A stretch of 64,000 bases of DNA, from NCBI GenBank assembly GCA_002914805.1, contig JXTB01000003.1, positions 1,533,981-1,597,980 on the forward strand. The letters run 5' to 3'. A program made the position numbers and the translations under genes. The stretch comes from Parasponia andersonii. Taxonomy: Eukaryota > Streptophyta > Magnoliopsida > Rosales > Cannabaceae. Positions 35,615-46,357 of this stretch are shown piece after piece. A model generated the notes under the pieces. It had not been told where the DNA came from. It ran no database searches and worked only from the letters and a program-made list of their open reading frames with translations. Within the stretch, counting starts at the first letter, position 1, and the number at the start of each line of letters is the position of its first letter.

Positions 35615-35712
35615 CTAAATTTTAGCATATATGAATCTATGATCGGATTACATAGCTACTTCCTAAATTTTGGCATATATGAACCTATGATCAGAATGAT
35701 CTTTTCAAATGA
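35615..35712. repeat. 48-bp tandem duplication in the P450 intron beside the copia element
   Basis: CTAAATTTTAGCATATATGA at 35615 recurs as CTAAATTTTGGCATATATGA at 35663. The spacer GGATTACATAGCTACTT between them also occurs just left of the copia element (30605-30620). The intron therefore already held the duplication, and the element landed in one unit. The intact copy at 43283 has a single unit near 44010. Confidence 0.75.
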
Positions 35713-36906
35713 TTTTTCAAAGTATGTTATGGGACCCCCCTTTTTTTTTTTTTTTTTTTTTTTCAATTCATTGGGGGCAGAGGATGATTCCGGCAATGAT
35801 TGATGGAGTTGAAACCATGTTAGAAAGATGAAAAAATCAATTGGGCAAAAGAGATTGAAGTATATGAAGAATTTAGAGTGATTTCCGGGACAGCATTTGG
35901 GAGCAGTTACTTGGAAGGGAAGAGATGATGATGAAGTTGACCTTATTGGTATCCAGAAATTTTTACAAACCACCATTCCCCGTGATCAGCATTATTAGGC
36001 AGAAGAGCACCATTGGTTATTTTGACATATTTCGCAGTAAAGTTTTCAAAACTGATGACCAAATAGAATCAGAGAAGCTTGACGAAGGAGTTCGCCGATT
36101 GATAGTCTGAGTTAATCTAGAAAAGAGAAGAGAAGGTAGTGAGTGGAGAGAAGGGCAGCTCTGGGAGTGATTTTCTTGGACTGCTGTTTAAAGCTCATCA
36201 TGGTGCGAATGCGAACCAGAGAATTTCGGTAGATGATATAGTTGATAAGTGCAAGACACTTTACTTTGGTGGACAAGAAACCACCAATAGTTTGCTTGCT
36301 TGGACTGTGTTTCTTCTAGCAATCCGTCTTAAGTGGCAAGAAGAAGCAAGAAAAGAGAATCTCAGTCTATTTGGAAAACAAAATCTGAGCCCAGATGACT
36401 TAGTAAAACTTAAAAACTGTAAGAAAGTCGATTGTTGTTTGACTTAATGCAGTAGAATCTAACATGTTTGACACTCTGATATGTTTTGTATATTCCATTT
36501 TTCGAACAGATGGGCCTGATCATCAACGAGTCTCTAAGACTATATTCGTATCCCCTAGTGATTAGCATGTGAAGTCGAAAGAGATGTGAGATTCGGAGAA
36601 AAGCATAACCTTCCAGCTAAAATAAATTTGTTCATTTCAAATTTAGCACTTCACCATGACCCTGAAATATACCAGAGAGATTCAATGAAGGAGTTGCTAA
36701 AGCCACCAAGAACAACATTGCTGCCTTTGTACCCTTCGGGTTAAAACCTCGGAATTGTTTTGGATACAAATTCGCTATTGCTCAAGATGATGATGATTCT
36801 CCAACGCTATGCCTTCACCTTATCCCCGGCGTATGTTCACTCACCAGTTTAGGTTCTCACAAACCGGCCACAATATGGAGTTCAAGTAATATTACACCCA
36901 TTCTGA

Positions 36907-37990
36907 GGCCTAAGTTTTCTTGTGGCTGAGCTGATATCTTGTTAGGATTATTTGACATTCTTTTCAATGACTGGAACTGTAAGGTGGTTTCTAAAAGAAA
37001 TACTGAAAGCTCAAATTTGTACCATCAACTACTTTTTCAGCTTTGCGCTTCTCTGTACATTGTTTTAGTTTATTATCACTTTGAGGACTTTTACTGTAAC
37101 CTGGTTTTTACCGGCTAACTAGAAATGTCAAGATACTCTACCCATCATGTTAGAGTTGACTAGTTTAAACAATATAATGTTATGGTTTGTTAGCGTGATT
37201 ATAGGACTGAGCTGTAATGAGCTGTGATTAGTCAAGGAGTTGTTATAAGAGTGAGCTAGAAGTCTGGGGTAGCTGTCATGCTTCATGTAAACAATATTGA
37301 TACTCGTGTATATATATTTTAATCAATGAAAGGTCTGTCCTTAGGAGCCATTATTACACACTTTACTTTAGAATTTTTCATTCTCTCTTTTATAGATTCT
37401 TCATCTATCGATGATAAGGCCTAATTAGTGCGACTTAATCAAAGGTTGAATTGGATTGAGAATGAAACCACCTCTCATCTTTCAAATTTGCAGTTCCATC
37501 TTTTCTTTGAATTCTCATATCTTATTAAAGATTATTTCAAGTCTTCTTCAAGAACTTAAAATGTAAGGTGATTGCTAAAATAAGTAGTGAAAGCTCAAAC
37601 TTGCACCATCAACTATTTCTTGCTTTGTTTGCTTTACTATATTTATATACAGTATTGTAGTTTCTTCATCTCACCAATCTGAGCATTTGTACTAGTATTC
37701 TGTTTTGACCTGCTCTAATTAGAAATTTCTACATACTCGAGCCATAATTATTTAGCTTTTTTATATACTTGGATAATTTTTCTTCCAAGTTGTTGTTTGC
37801 ATTATTTTAATGAGCTATCTTGCTGACTCAAACATCCTTAGTCTTTGCTACCAGAAGGAGATTGAAAGGTTGACTGAGATTGAGAATAAAAATTTATGAT
37901 AAGGCCTAATATATACATATATATATTTAGACCTCTTCAACATGGAGTTTCAGACAGAAGAAAGCTTGAGGTTACTGATAACTTTACTAA
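36907..37990. other. P450 intergenic spacer with two related flank segments
   Basis: No gene. The stretch 36990-37180 (3' flank of copy 1) and 37565-37890 (5' flank of copy 2) resemble each other and also 45413-45700 and 60583-60860. Common blocks are TACTGAAAGCTCAAA, CACTTTTACTAGTA, AATGTCAAGATACTC, and GCTACCA.AAGGAGATTGA. These spacers are part of the tandem unit. Confidence 0.7.
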
Positions 37991-40065
37991 ATGAAAAAGA
38001 TGAGTTGGGTGAGAGATCTAACAATCCTTGTTTTAAGCTTCATCTGCTTGTGCCTTGTCTTAACTCTGATCAATCTTCCACAAGCTATGGTGGGTACCAA
38101 CTCGAGTAAAGTATTTGATGAGCTTGCAAGGAGTGAAAGGCCCTTCTTACAGATTCTTTCATGGAAACTCCAAAGAGGTCATGAGCATGCAAAAGGAAGC
38201 TATGGCCAGACCTTTGGGTTTGTCCAACAACATATTTCCTACACTTCTGCCTCATGTTCACTGTTGGACCAACTTATATGGTTACACAAACTCTTGTCGC
38301 TTTGTCTATCTGTATTTGACTTTCATTAAGATTTTCATTTTCTTATAAACTATGTTTGGCTTTTCATACTACAGGAAAGAATTATCTTCAGTGGTACGGT
38401 CCTCAACCACAAATGGTTATTACTGATCCTGAGTTGATCAAAGAAATTTTGAGTGATAGAGAAAAACTTTATCCGAAGACCAAAGTCCCAGAATATGTCC
38501 AGAAGGTATTGGGAGATGGTGTTGCCACATCTGAAGGTGAAAAGTGAGCAAAAATGCGGAAAATTGCTAATCATGCCTTCCAAATTGGGAGCTTGAAAGT
38601 ATGTTTCTAAGAGTTGCTCTTCTAATTTTTTTTTTCTTCTTTTGATGATTTTATTTTATTGTTTTCCTCTTGTTTAAATTGTTATCTAGAGTTTCTAGTT
38701 ATTTGTTTTTCATGTCATGAAGTCTATGCAAAACGCATGCTATGGATCATCAAATAAGAAACTCATTATTTAAACGAGAAAATAGACAAATAAAAACAAA
38801 CGAAATGGGATCTTTGGCAGGATATGATTCCTGCAATGGTTGCCAGCGTTGAGGGTATGTTAGAAAGATGGAAAGATCATGAAGGCAAAGAGATTGATGT
38901 GTACGAGGAATTTAGGTTGTTGACTGCTGAAGTGATTTCCAGGACAGCTTTTGGGAGCAGTTACTTGGAGGGGAAGAACATATTTGAGATGTTGGTGCAG
39001 TTGACCATAATAGCTTCCAGAAACATGTACAAACAAAGTATTCCTTGTTTAAGGTAAACTCTTTTAACAGACGAACAAAGCATAGTTAATAGACATGTTA
39101 AGCAACTACATTAACTCTTACTAGGAATCAGAAAACCAATTCTTGTTTGCTCATTTTGCAGTAAGTTCTTTAAAACTAGCGATGACATAGAATCAGAGAA
39201 GCTCAAAAAAGGAATACGTGATTCTATAATAGAGATGATTAAGAGAAGGGAAGAGAAGGTAATAGATGGAGAAGAAGATAGCTTTGGGAGTGATTTTCTT
39301 GGAATACTACTAAAGGCTCACCATGATGGGAACATAAACCAGAGGATTTCAGTAGACGATTTGGTCGATGAGTGCAAGACATTTTATTTTGCTGGACAGG
39401 AAACAACTAATTCTTTACTTGGGTGGACTATGTTTCTTCTAGCACTAGATACAGATTGGCAAGAGAAAGCAAGAAAGGAGGTGCTCGATTTATTCGGTTT
39501 GAAACAAAATCCGGACCCAGATGGCATAACAAAACTTAAATCTGTAAGAAAGTTAGATCCCACTTGTCTAAATAGCAAAACAATATGTCTCATTCTTCGT
39601 CTGATTTTGTCCTCTATATTCATGATTCCAATGCAGATGAGCTGGATCATCAATGAGTCCCTAAGATTATATCCACCAGCAAATGTCATGGTAAGAAAAG
39701 TTGAAAGAGAAGTGAGACTAGGACACCTCAATCTTCCAGCTAATATAACCTTGTACATGCCAAATCTAGCACTTCACCATGACCCGGAAATATGGGGAGA
39801 AGATGTTCATCTTTTCAAACCAGAGAGATTCTCTGAAGGAGTTGCTAAGGCTACTAAGAACAACATGGCTGCTTTTCTTCCCTTTGGAATGGGACCTCGA
39901 ACTTGTATAGGCTTTAACTTTGCCATCATTGAAGCAAAGATTGCTCTAACGATGATTCTTCAACGCTATAGCTTCACCTTGTCCCCGGCCTATGTGCATT
40001 CGCCGGTTCAGATTCTCGCAAATCGTCCGCAATGTGGGGTTCAAGTAATGCTACACCCCTTTTGA
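37991..40065 (+). pseudogene. Cytochrome P450 pseudogene (copy 2), two lesions
   Basis: Five exons with intact splice sites: 37991-38280, 38375-38598, 38821-39053, 39162-39543 and 39637-40065. Exons 3-5 are open and normal, with AGQETTN, INESLR, FKPERF and a heme loop FGMGPRTCIG. Two changes break it. A 2-base loss after 38073 (ATCAATCTTCC against ATCAAGATCTTCC in the copy at 46358) shifts the frame in the membrane-anchor region. The exon 2 Trp codon of the C-helix is TGA at 38545-38547. The rest matches the intact neighbours closely, so it died recently. A sequencing or assembly error could explain one lesion but is unlikely to explain both. Confidence 0.88.
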
Positions 40066-40993
40066 AGCCCGAGTTTGCCTGTGAAAACTTGCATTTGGAG
40101 AGAAAAAAGAAAAACAAAAAGAAAGCGTATTGTACACCATTTGTAAAAACAAATACTCGATTCCTCCAGTTGTGGAGTTGTACCTGAAAAACTGCTCTCT
40201 TTTAATCCCTCCTCTCTTAGCTTTTTTAAGTTAATAATTCGGTTGTAGAGTAATTTCCTTATTTCATTACTTGGAGCACTTCACTAAGAATTTGCTTTGT
40301 TTTGCTTTTACCTTATTGAGCTAAGCAGTTAATATCACGCACAATCATTTTTACCTCCAAATTTAGATGATTGTCAAAAACAGTAATTCACTTTCCGTTT
40401 TTGGTGGGACCAATTATCTATAGGTATTGGATAACGGGGCCTAATTTTTCAGTACTAATAATAGTATGTCCATTTCTTTGGTGGAGAGTTAAAATATTAC
40501 TGACAATATTCATAACGTAACAGGGTTTACTTTTGTCTGGACTCCGGTTGCCTCGGAGTGCCTAGTACTATCCATAATCCGTTATTCACTTTTCAAGAAA
40601 TTTTTCCAAAAGTTCATTTGGAATGCAAAGCACAGTTTACATGATTGAATGAGCTTATATATGTAATCTATCACTACAATCATGGAATCATGTGCTTCTT
40701 TTACATGGCCATAATTCAATCACTTCAATCATTATAGTGTACAATAAACATTGCCAAATCACCATTAACGTCCCTTTCAAGTTATATCTTGTTGTTTATT
40801 ATTATTGTCCATTCTGTTTTTTCAGCTTATAATATCATGTTTGGAATAGTACCTGACAAATACTCAAATGCAGCCAAACTAGGTACCTTGATTTTACCTC
40901 CTTTGTTTAGTAATAACCCATTAGACATGAACTTGTTTAGGTTAGAAAACAACCTGTAGGAAAGACAGGAAAGGAATATAAGAGCTTAGGGAG
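40066..40993. other. Spacer after P450 copy 2
   Basis: No gene. 40070-40560 is matched by 52563-53180, the region after the tail fragment (shared: GCCTGTGAAAACT, GTGGGACCAATTATCTAT/GTGGTATCAATTATCTAT, AGTACTATCC/AGTACTGTCC). 40600-40760 is matched by 60085-60240 (shared: ACAATCATGG, ACATGGCCAT.ATTCAATCACTT, GTGTACAATAAACA). Confidence 0.65.
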
Positions 40994-42465
40994 ATGTGTT
41001 AATAATTCTTTCGAGCTTTCTTGGCTGGTTTTCCCTGTTAGCTCTTGTAAAGATGCAACCAACTATAATGGACTCCGACTCGCATACGGTACTTGATGGC
41101 TTTGGGAGGAATCAGAGGAGGCCCTTCTTAACAGATTTATCACATCGCATATTCCTGAAGTTCAAACTAACTTTCACTCGTAGTTTAACTTGTAGGTATG
41201 AGAATTCTTTAATAATGGTTCTAAGAATCATACGTTGAAGATGAACATTGTTCAAGCATTTTCTTTTTCACGGCGGGAAAGAATTTTCTTCAATAGCTTG
41301 GTACTCAACCTCGGTAAATCATATCAGAACCGGAGCTGATCAAAGAGGTACTCAACGATAAAGTAGAGTTTACCCCAAAGCTGAGGTTTAAAGGCTACAT
41401 CGAGAAGCTACTTGGAGATGGCCTTGCTACAAGAGTCGGAAAAATGGGCAAGACGGAGGAAACTGGAAAATCATGCCTTCCAATGGAAGATCTTGACACT
41501 TGAAATTGAGTTTTCTCTTTTCTAATTTGTTCGCTCTATTTTTTTTTTTTTTTTTTGGGCTTGACCGCTAATATTATATTAGTATTTCTTAACTTAAGCT
41601 AACTGTATGATAGCATCATCTTACAAGGTATGATTCCTGCTATGATCTCCAGTGGTTGATGTGATGCTTCAAAGGTGGAAACACTAGAAGGCAAAGAGAT
41701 TGATTGTATTGATGAATTTAGGCTGTTAACATCTGAAGTGGTTTCCAAAGCAGCATTTGGGAGCAATTACCTTGAAGGGAATCAAATCTTTGATATGTTA
41801 AGGAGGATGACATTGATATAGCAACTGCGAATTTTTTCAGAGTTAGGCTTCCTGTTTTGCAGAGATGTAGAATTTGAAAATAACCCTGTTCTTAAGTATG
41901 CACTCAACTAGTTATACATTTAATTTTGCTGCAAGTTCTTCCAGACGAAACACAAGATTGAATCAGAGATGCTTGGGAAAGAAATAAGTAACTACATAAA
42001 GGAGAGATAGTTAAGAAAAGAGAAGAGAAGGTAATGACTAAAAGAAGAAGATAGCTATGGAAGTGGTATTCTTGGTAATGTTACCATGATGCCAATGAAA
42101 CACAGAGGATAAGTGCAAGATGTTAATTCTTCCTGGACTGTGTTCCTTCTCGCAATGCATACAGATTGGCTCTTGGAAGTAAGAAAAGAGGTGTTCAACT
42201 TACTTGGCCTACAAAATCCGAGTCCGGATTGCATTGCCAAACTAAAAACAGTAAGGAAATAACTCAAAAAAAAAAAAAAAAAGGAATATCAGAACTACAT
42301 CTTATCAAGAAACTTGTTTTGATATTTGAAACGCTGAGATATTTTTCTTGTTTAGTTAGTAAGTATGCAGATGAGCTTGGTGATTGATGAACCTTTGATA
42401 TTATATACTACTGTGCATGGCTTTTCAAGAAAAGTAGAAAGGAAACTTAGACCCTTTAATTGATA
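40994..42465 (+). pseudogene. Cytochrome P450 pseudogene (copy 3), truncated
   Basis: Remnants of all five exons appear in order: exon 1 about 40994-41160 (TTTCGAGCTTTCTTGGCTGG, then GGAGGCCCTTCTTA); exon 2 about 41277-41505 (GAAAGAATTTTCTTCAATAG, then GGAGATGGCCTTGC); exon 3 about 41629-41870; exon 4 about 41935-42250; and only the start of exon 5, about 42369-42465. Stops and frameshifts occur in each. Exon 5 ends before the PERF and heme motifs, so nothing functional can be made. The I-helix region is largely deleted. It is the most decayed of the large copies. Confidence 0.85.
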
Positions 42466-43282
42466 GTCCAGGCAAGCATACTCCTTTATCTAAGTCCTTA
42501 AGAAGACATTATGAAAGCCTATTAAGTCATGTGATATAGTGGAATTTTAAATGGCACTAATGTCCTAGTGACATCAATATCCCTTAATATCTGTAGAACA
42601 TGCCATCAATTTAAGAAGATCACTAAACCACCCATGTTTATCTGTTATTGGAGAAAATTGTTCACAGATATATATATATATATATATGGGTGCTGTTAAC
42701 TTGTTGATCATTGAAAAATTTGCACTGTTAAGCGCATTCTTATAATTTGGTCCAGGGTTGGAGCAGAAATTTAGCATAAATGAAATCTATATTTTCTACG
42801 ATTTTTTTTTTTGGTGTGTGCTTATAGGCTTTCTAAAATTGAACTTAAACATTTGGATTATTTGTATAAATTTAGTGTCCTTAGCCTTGTACCATTTGTA
42901 TTAAACTTTGCAAAGTCTTTTTCTTAATGATAACAATTTATTTTGAGAAGGGGCACTTCATTTTCCGTGCGAGGACAAAAACGGTAACTCCAACCGGCAT
43001 AGTGACAAGTTTTGATGTTTAATGAAGCTATACTCACCAATCCATTGCCACGTATTAGGGGCTGTATAATTGTGACATGATGGGCTTCCTGTAAAAATAA
43101 AGGCTGAGCTTATCCAAATTCCATTGAGACAAAGCAGCAGTCTTTTTTGTTTACTAGTTTGTGCTTGACCACTTGTGTCTATTGGTGCCTAGTGGCACAA
43201 AATAATTGTTACCCATAGACCATAATATACAAGGCCTAATGTCCTTTCTAAGCAGAACTCAGAAAAAAGAAAATCAACAAAC
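42466..43282. other. Spacer and promoter region of the first intact P450
   Basis: No gene. A TA microsatellite lies at 42667-42689. The upstream region of the P450 at 43283 has a weak TATA-like ATAATATAC at 43222-43230, about 55 bp before the ATG. CAGAACTCAGAAAAAAGAAA just before the ATG matches the 5' flank of pseudogene copy 1. Confidence 0.5.
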
Positions 43283-45377
43283 ATGGTTGCAACAAGAGAT
43301 CTCATATCACCTGTTTTAGGCTTTCTTGGTTTGTGTCTCCTCTTAGCTCTGCTCAAGATCTTCCACAAGCTATGGTGGTTTCCAACTCGGGTAAAGCATT
43401 TGATGGGTATGCAAGGAGTGAAAGGCCCTTCTTACAGACTCATCCATGGAAGCACCAAAGAAATCTTGACCATGCAAAGGGAAGCTATGGCCAGACCTTT
43501 CGGTTTATCACACGACATATTCCCAAAACTTCAGCCTCATATTCATTGTTGGATCAACTTATATGGTAAAAGAAACTTTCATTGATCTGAATTTTGATAT
43601 AAACGTTCTTGTGTTTTGAGTTTTGGTAGTAAGTTTGTTCTTTTCTATTCAACAGGAAAAAACTTTCTTCAGTGGGATGGTTCTCAAGCTCAGTTGGTTA
43701 TAACAGAGCCAGAGACAGTCAAAGACATACTGACTGATAGAGATGGAGTCTTTTCCAAAGGGAAGACTAAACCCTTTTTGAGGAAGTTATTAGGAGATGG
43801 CCTTGTCATATCTCAAGGAGAAAAATGGTCAAAAGTCAGGAAATTGGCTAACCATGCATTCCATGCAGAGAGCTTGCAAGTAAGCTGCCTTTTTTATTTT
43901 ATTTTTACTCCTATGTACCCTTTGCTCTAGTTCAAGAATACAGTGACAAAAAGCTAAATTGGACAAGAACTTACACAAAAGAGCTAATGTATTTTATTTA
44001 GCTATAGTCACTAAACTTTAGCATACATGAATCTATAATGAATTTGACCTTTTCAATGACAGATTTTTCTAAGTATATTATGGAATTTTTTTGGATTTTT
44101 TTTTTCTGTTTATTCATTTCGGGGGCAGAGGATGATTCCTGAAATGATTGATGGAGTTGAAACCATGTTAGAAAGATGGAAATGTCAAGAAGGCAAAGAG
44201 ATTGAAGTGTATGAAGAATTTAGGTTCTTAACATCTGAAGTGATTTCGAGGACAGCATTTGGGAGCAATTACTTAGAAGGGAAGAAAATTTTTGAGACGA
44301 TGATGCAGTTGACTTTGTTGGCATCCAGAAATTTCTATAAACAAAGTCTTCCTGGCATCAGGTAATTTTCATAAGTTATTTATGCCTGTTAAGCGGAGAA
44401 ATGCTGCTTTTTTTTTATTTAACTCTTTCTTAGCCAGAAGAGGACCATTTAGCTATTTTGATCTATGTTGCAGTATATTTTTCAAAACAAATGATCAGAT
44501 AGAATCAGAGAAGCTTGAGCAAGGAGTTCGCAGGTCGATAGTCGAGTTAATTAAGAAAAAAGAAGAAAAGGTAGTGAGTGGAGAGGAGGAGAGCTACGGG
44601 AATGATTTTCTTGGATTGCTTGTAAAGGCTCACCATGATGCCAATGAGAACCAAAGAATTTCAGTAGATGATGTGGTTGATGAGTGCAAGACATTTTATT
44701 TTACTGGACAAGAAACCACTAATAGTTTGCTTGCTTGGACTGCGTTTCTCCTATCAATCCATATTGATTGGCAAGAGGAAGCAAGAAAAGAGGTTCTCAA
44801 CCTATTTGGAAAACAAATTCCAAACCCAGATGACTTAGTAAAACTTAGAACTGTAAGAAAGTCAACTGTTTTCTTGACTTGATGGCAAAAAAGGTTTCAC
44901 TTTGTCTTTCTCCTGATACGTTTTCTGTATTCCATATCCAAACAGATGGGCCTGATCATCAATGAGTCTCTAAGACTCTATCCCCCAGTGATTAGCATGT
45001 CAAGAGAAGTTGAAAGAGAAGTGAGACTTGGAAAAAATCTTAATCTTCCAGCTAATACAAGCTTGTTCATTTCAAATCTAGCAGTACACCATGACCCTCA
45101 AATATGGGGAGAAGATGTGCATCTTTTCAAACCAGAGAGATTCACTGAAGGGATTGCTAAAGCTACTAAGAACAACATTGCTTCATTTGTACCCTTTGGC
45201 TTAGGACCTCGGAATTGTGTCGGATTTAACTTTGCTGTTGCCGAAGCAAAGATCGCTCTGGCGATGACTCTACAACGCTACGCCTTAACCTTATCCCCAA
45301 CATATGTTCACTCACCAGTACAGGTTCTCACAAACCGGCCACAGTATGGAGTTCAAGTAATTCTACACCCGTTTTGA
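43283..45377 (+). CDS. CYP749A: Cytochrome P450, clan 72, CYP749A-like (intact)
   Basis: Five exons, 43283-43565, 43656-43879, 44129-44361, 44474-44852 and 44946-45377, join in frame to 516 residues. This is a haem monooxygenase anchored in the ER membrane. Residues 8-26 form the hydrophobic N-terminal anchor, followed by KLWWFPTRV. Motifs: C-helix GEKWSKVR in exon 2; I-helix TGQETT at about 324-329 (oxygen activation); ESLR at 380-383 (K-helix ExxR); PERF at 436-439; heme loop FGLGPRNCVG with ligand Cys464. The KLWW..P...LMGMQGVKGPSYR start is that of the CYP749A type. Substrate unknown: clan 72 enzymes act on hormones, terpenoids and other small molecules, and a cotton CYP749A contributes to sulfonylurea herbicide tolerance. 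Family assignment is from recalled motifs, not a search. Confidence 0.92.
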
Positions 45378-46357
45378 AGCCCAAGTTTTTCGTGTTGCTA
45401 TATATCTTATCAGGATTATAAGGTTGTTGCTAAAAAAAATACTGAAAGCTCAAAATTGCACCACCTACTACTTTTACCTGCATTGTTTGCTTTTGTATAC
45501 ATTATTGTAGTTTCATCTTGTCACTTTCAGCACTTTTACTAGTATTTGGTTTGTACCTGCTAACTTGAAATGTCAAGATACTCTAGCCATCATTAATGAC
45601 TAGCATTCATCACTGCTTACTAATTTGCTTACTCAAACATACTTGGTCTTTGCTACCAAAAGGAGATTGACTTGCTTAATCAAGACTGGGATTGAGAATG
45701 AAAATTTGGTGTTAGAGTTGGTGACTTGAATTCTATTTGTCCTAGTCCGAAAATTTCGCAGTGCGATATATGTGATATTTTTGTACTTCGGAGAAATTCG
45801 GAGAAATTTTGAGATCTGTGGTGGAAGCAGAGAGAGACCCGATCCCAAAGTCCATCACTGATCTCGTTGGGATGCGGGATTGGAGCCCCTGTGGTATGAA
45901 TCTGTTTTATTAGGTCATTTTATCCGTACAATTTTTGTCTGTACACATATATATATTTTAAAATTTTGAGATTATATATATTTTCAGTTTGGTGATGTAA
46001 AACTCCTACCTTATTTTTTGATATAGTGAAATTTTCTCTTCTATCAATAATTTTTTTCGATTAAGATTTTTCATTTAAATCTGCGTGTTCTTGCTTTTTT
46101 TTTTTTTTTTTTTCTATTATCGGTAATTCTTAACATTTGGTGTGGCGTGCGGCAGATCCATCGTCTCGGACTGGCATTGAGAAATAAAACTAGATGTGGG
46201 ACCGCTTATCTATTGTTGATAAGGCATACTCGGTGCTATTTCTAGCTACCAGCAGTAAAAATACAAAGATATTTATATGTATATCAGTCTCTCCATTATA
46301 GAGTTTCAGAGAGCAAAAGCTTGAGGTTACTGACAGCTTTATTAAAAGAAAAAGGAA
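45378..46357. other. Spacer between two intact P450 genes
   Basis: No gene. 45413-45700 is the shared flank segment also seen at 36990, 37565 and 60583. A poly-T tract lies at 46094-46114. Confidence 0.65.
46271..46284 (+). promoter_or_regulatory. TATA-like element of the second intact P450
   Basis: TTTATATGTATATC lies about 75-85 bp before the ATG at 46358. Only position and composition support it. Confidence 0.4.

Larger units (their letters stand above)
29880..36906 (+). pseudogene. Cytochrome P450 pseudogene (copy 1), split by a copia element
   Basis: All five exons of the array's P450 type are recognisable: about 29880-30103, 30207-30422, 35781-35989, 36038-36418 and 36510-36906. It is closest to the intact copy at 43283. 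Lesions: a net 59-bp loss in exon 1; a frameshift in exon 2 giving ATTAAATGA near 30280; the conserved C-helix Trp codon changed to TGA at 30375-30377; Trp to stop and a ~16-bp loss in exon 3; loss of the exon 3 donor (CAG followed by CATT); and a deletion in exon 5 before the PERF motif. The heme loop reads FGLKPRNCFG instead of FGLGPRNCVG. The I-helix GQETTN and the INESLR motif are still readable. Intron 2 contains the 5-kb copia element. Confidence 0.93.
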
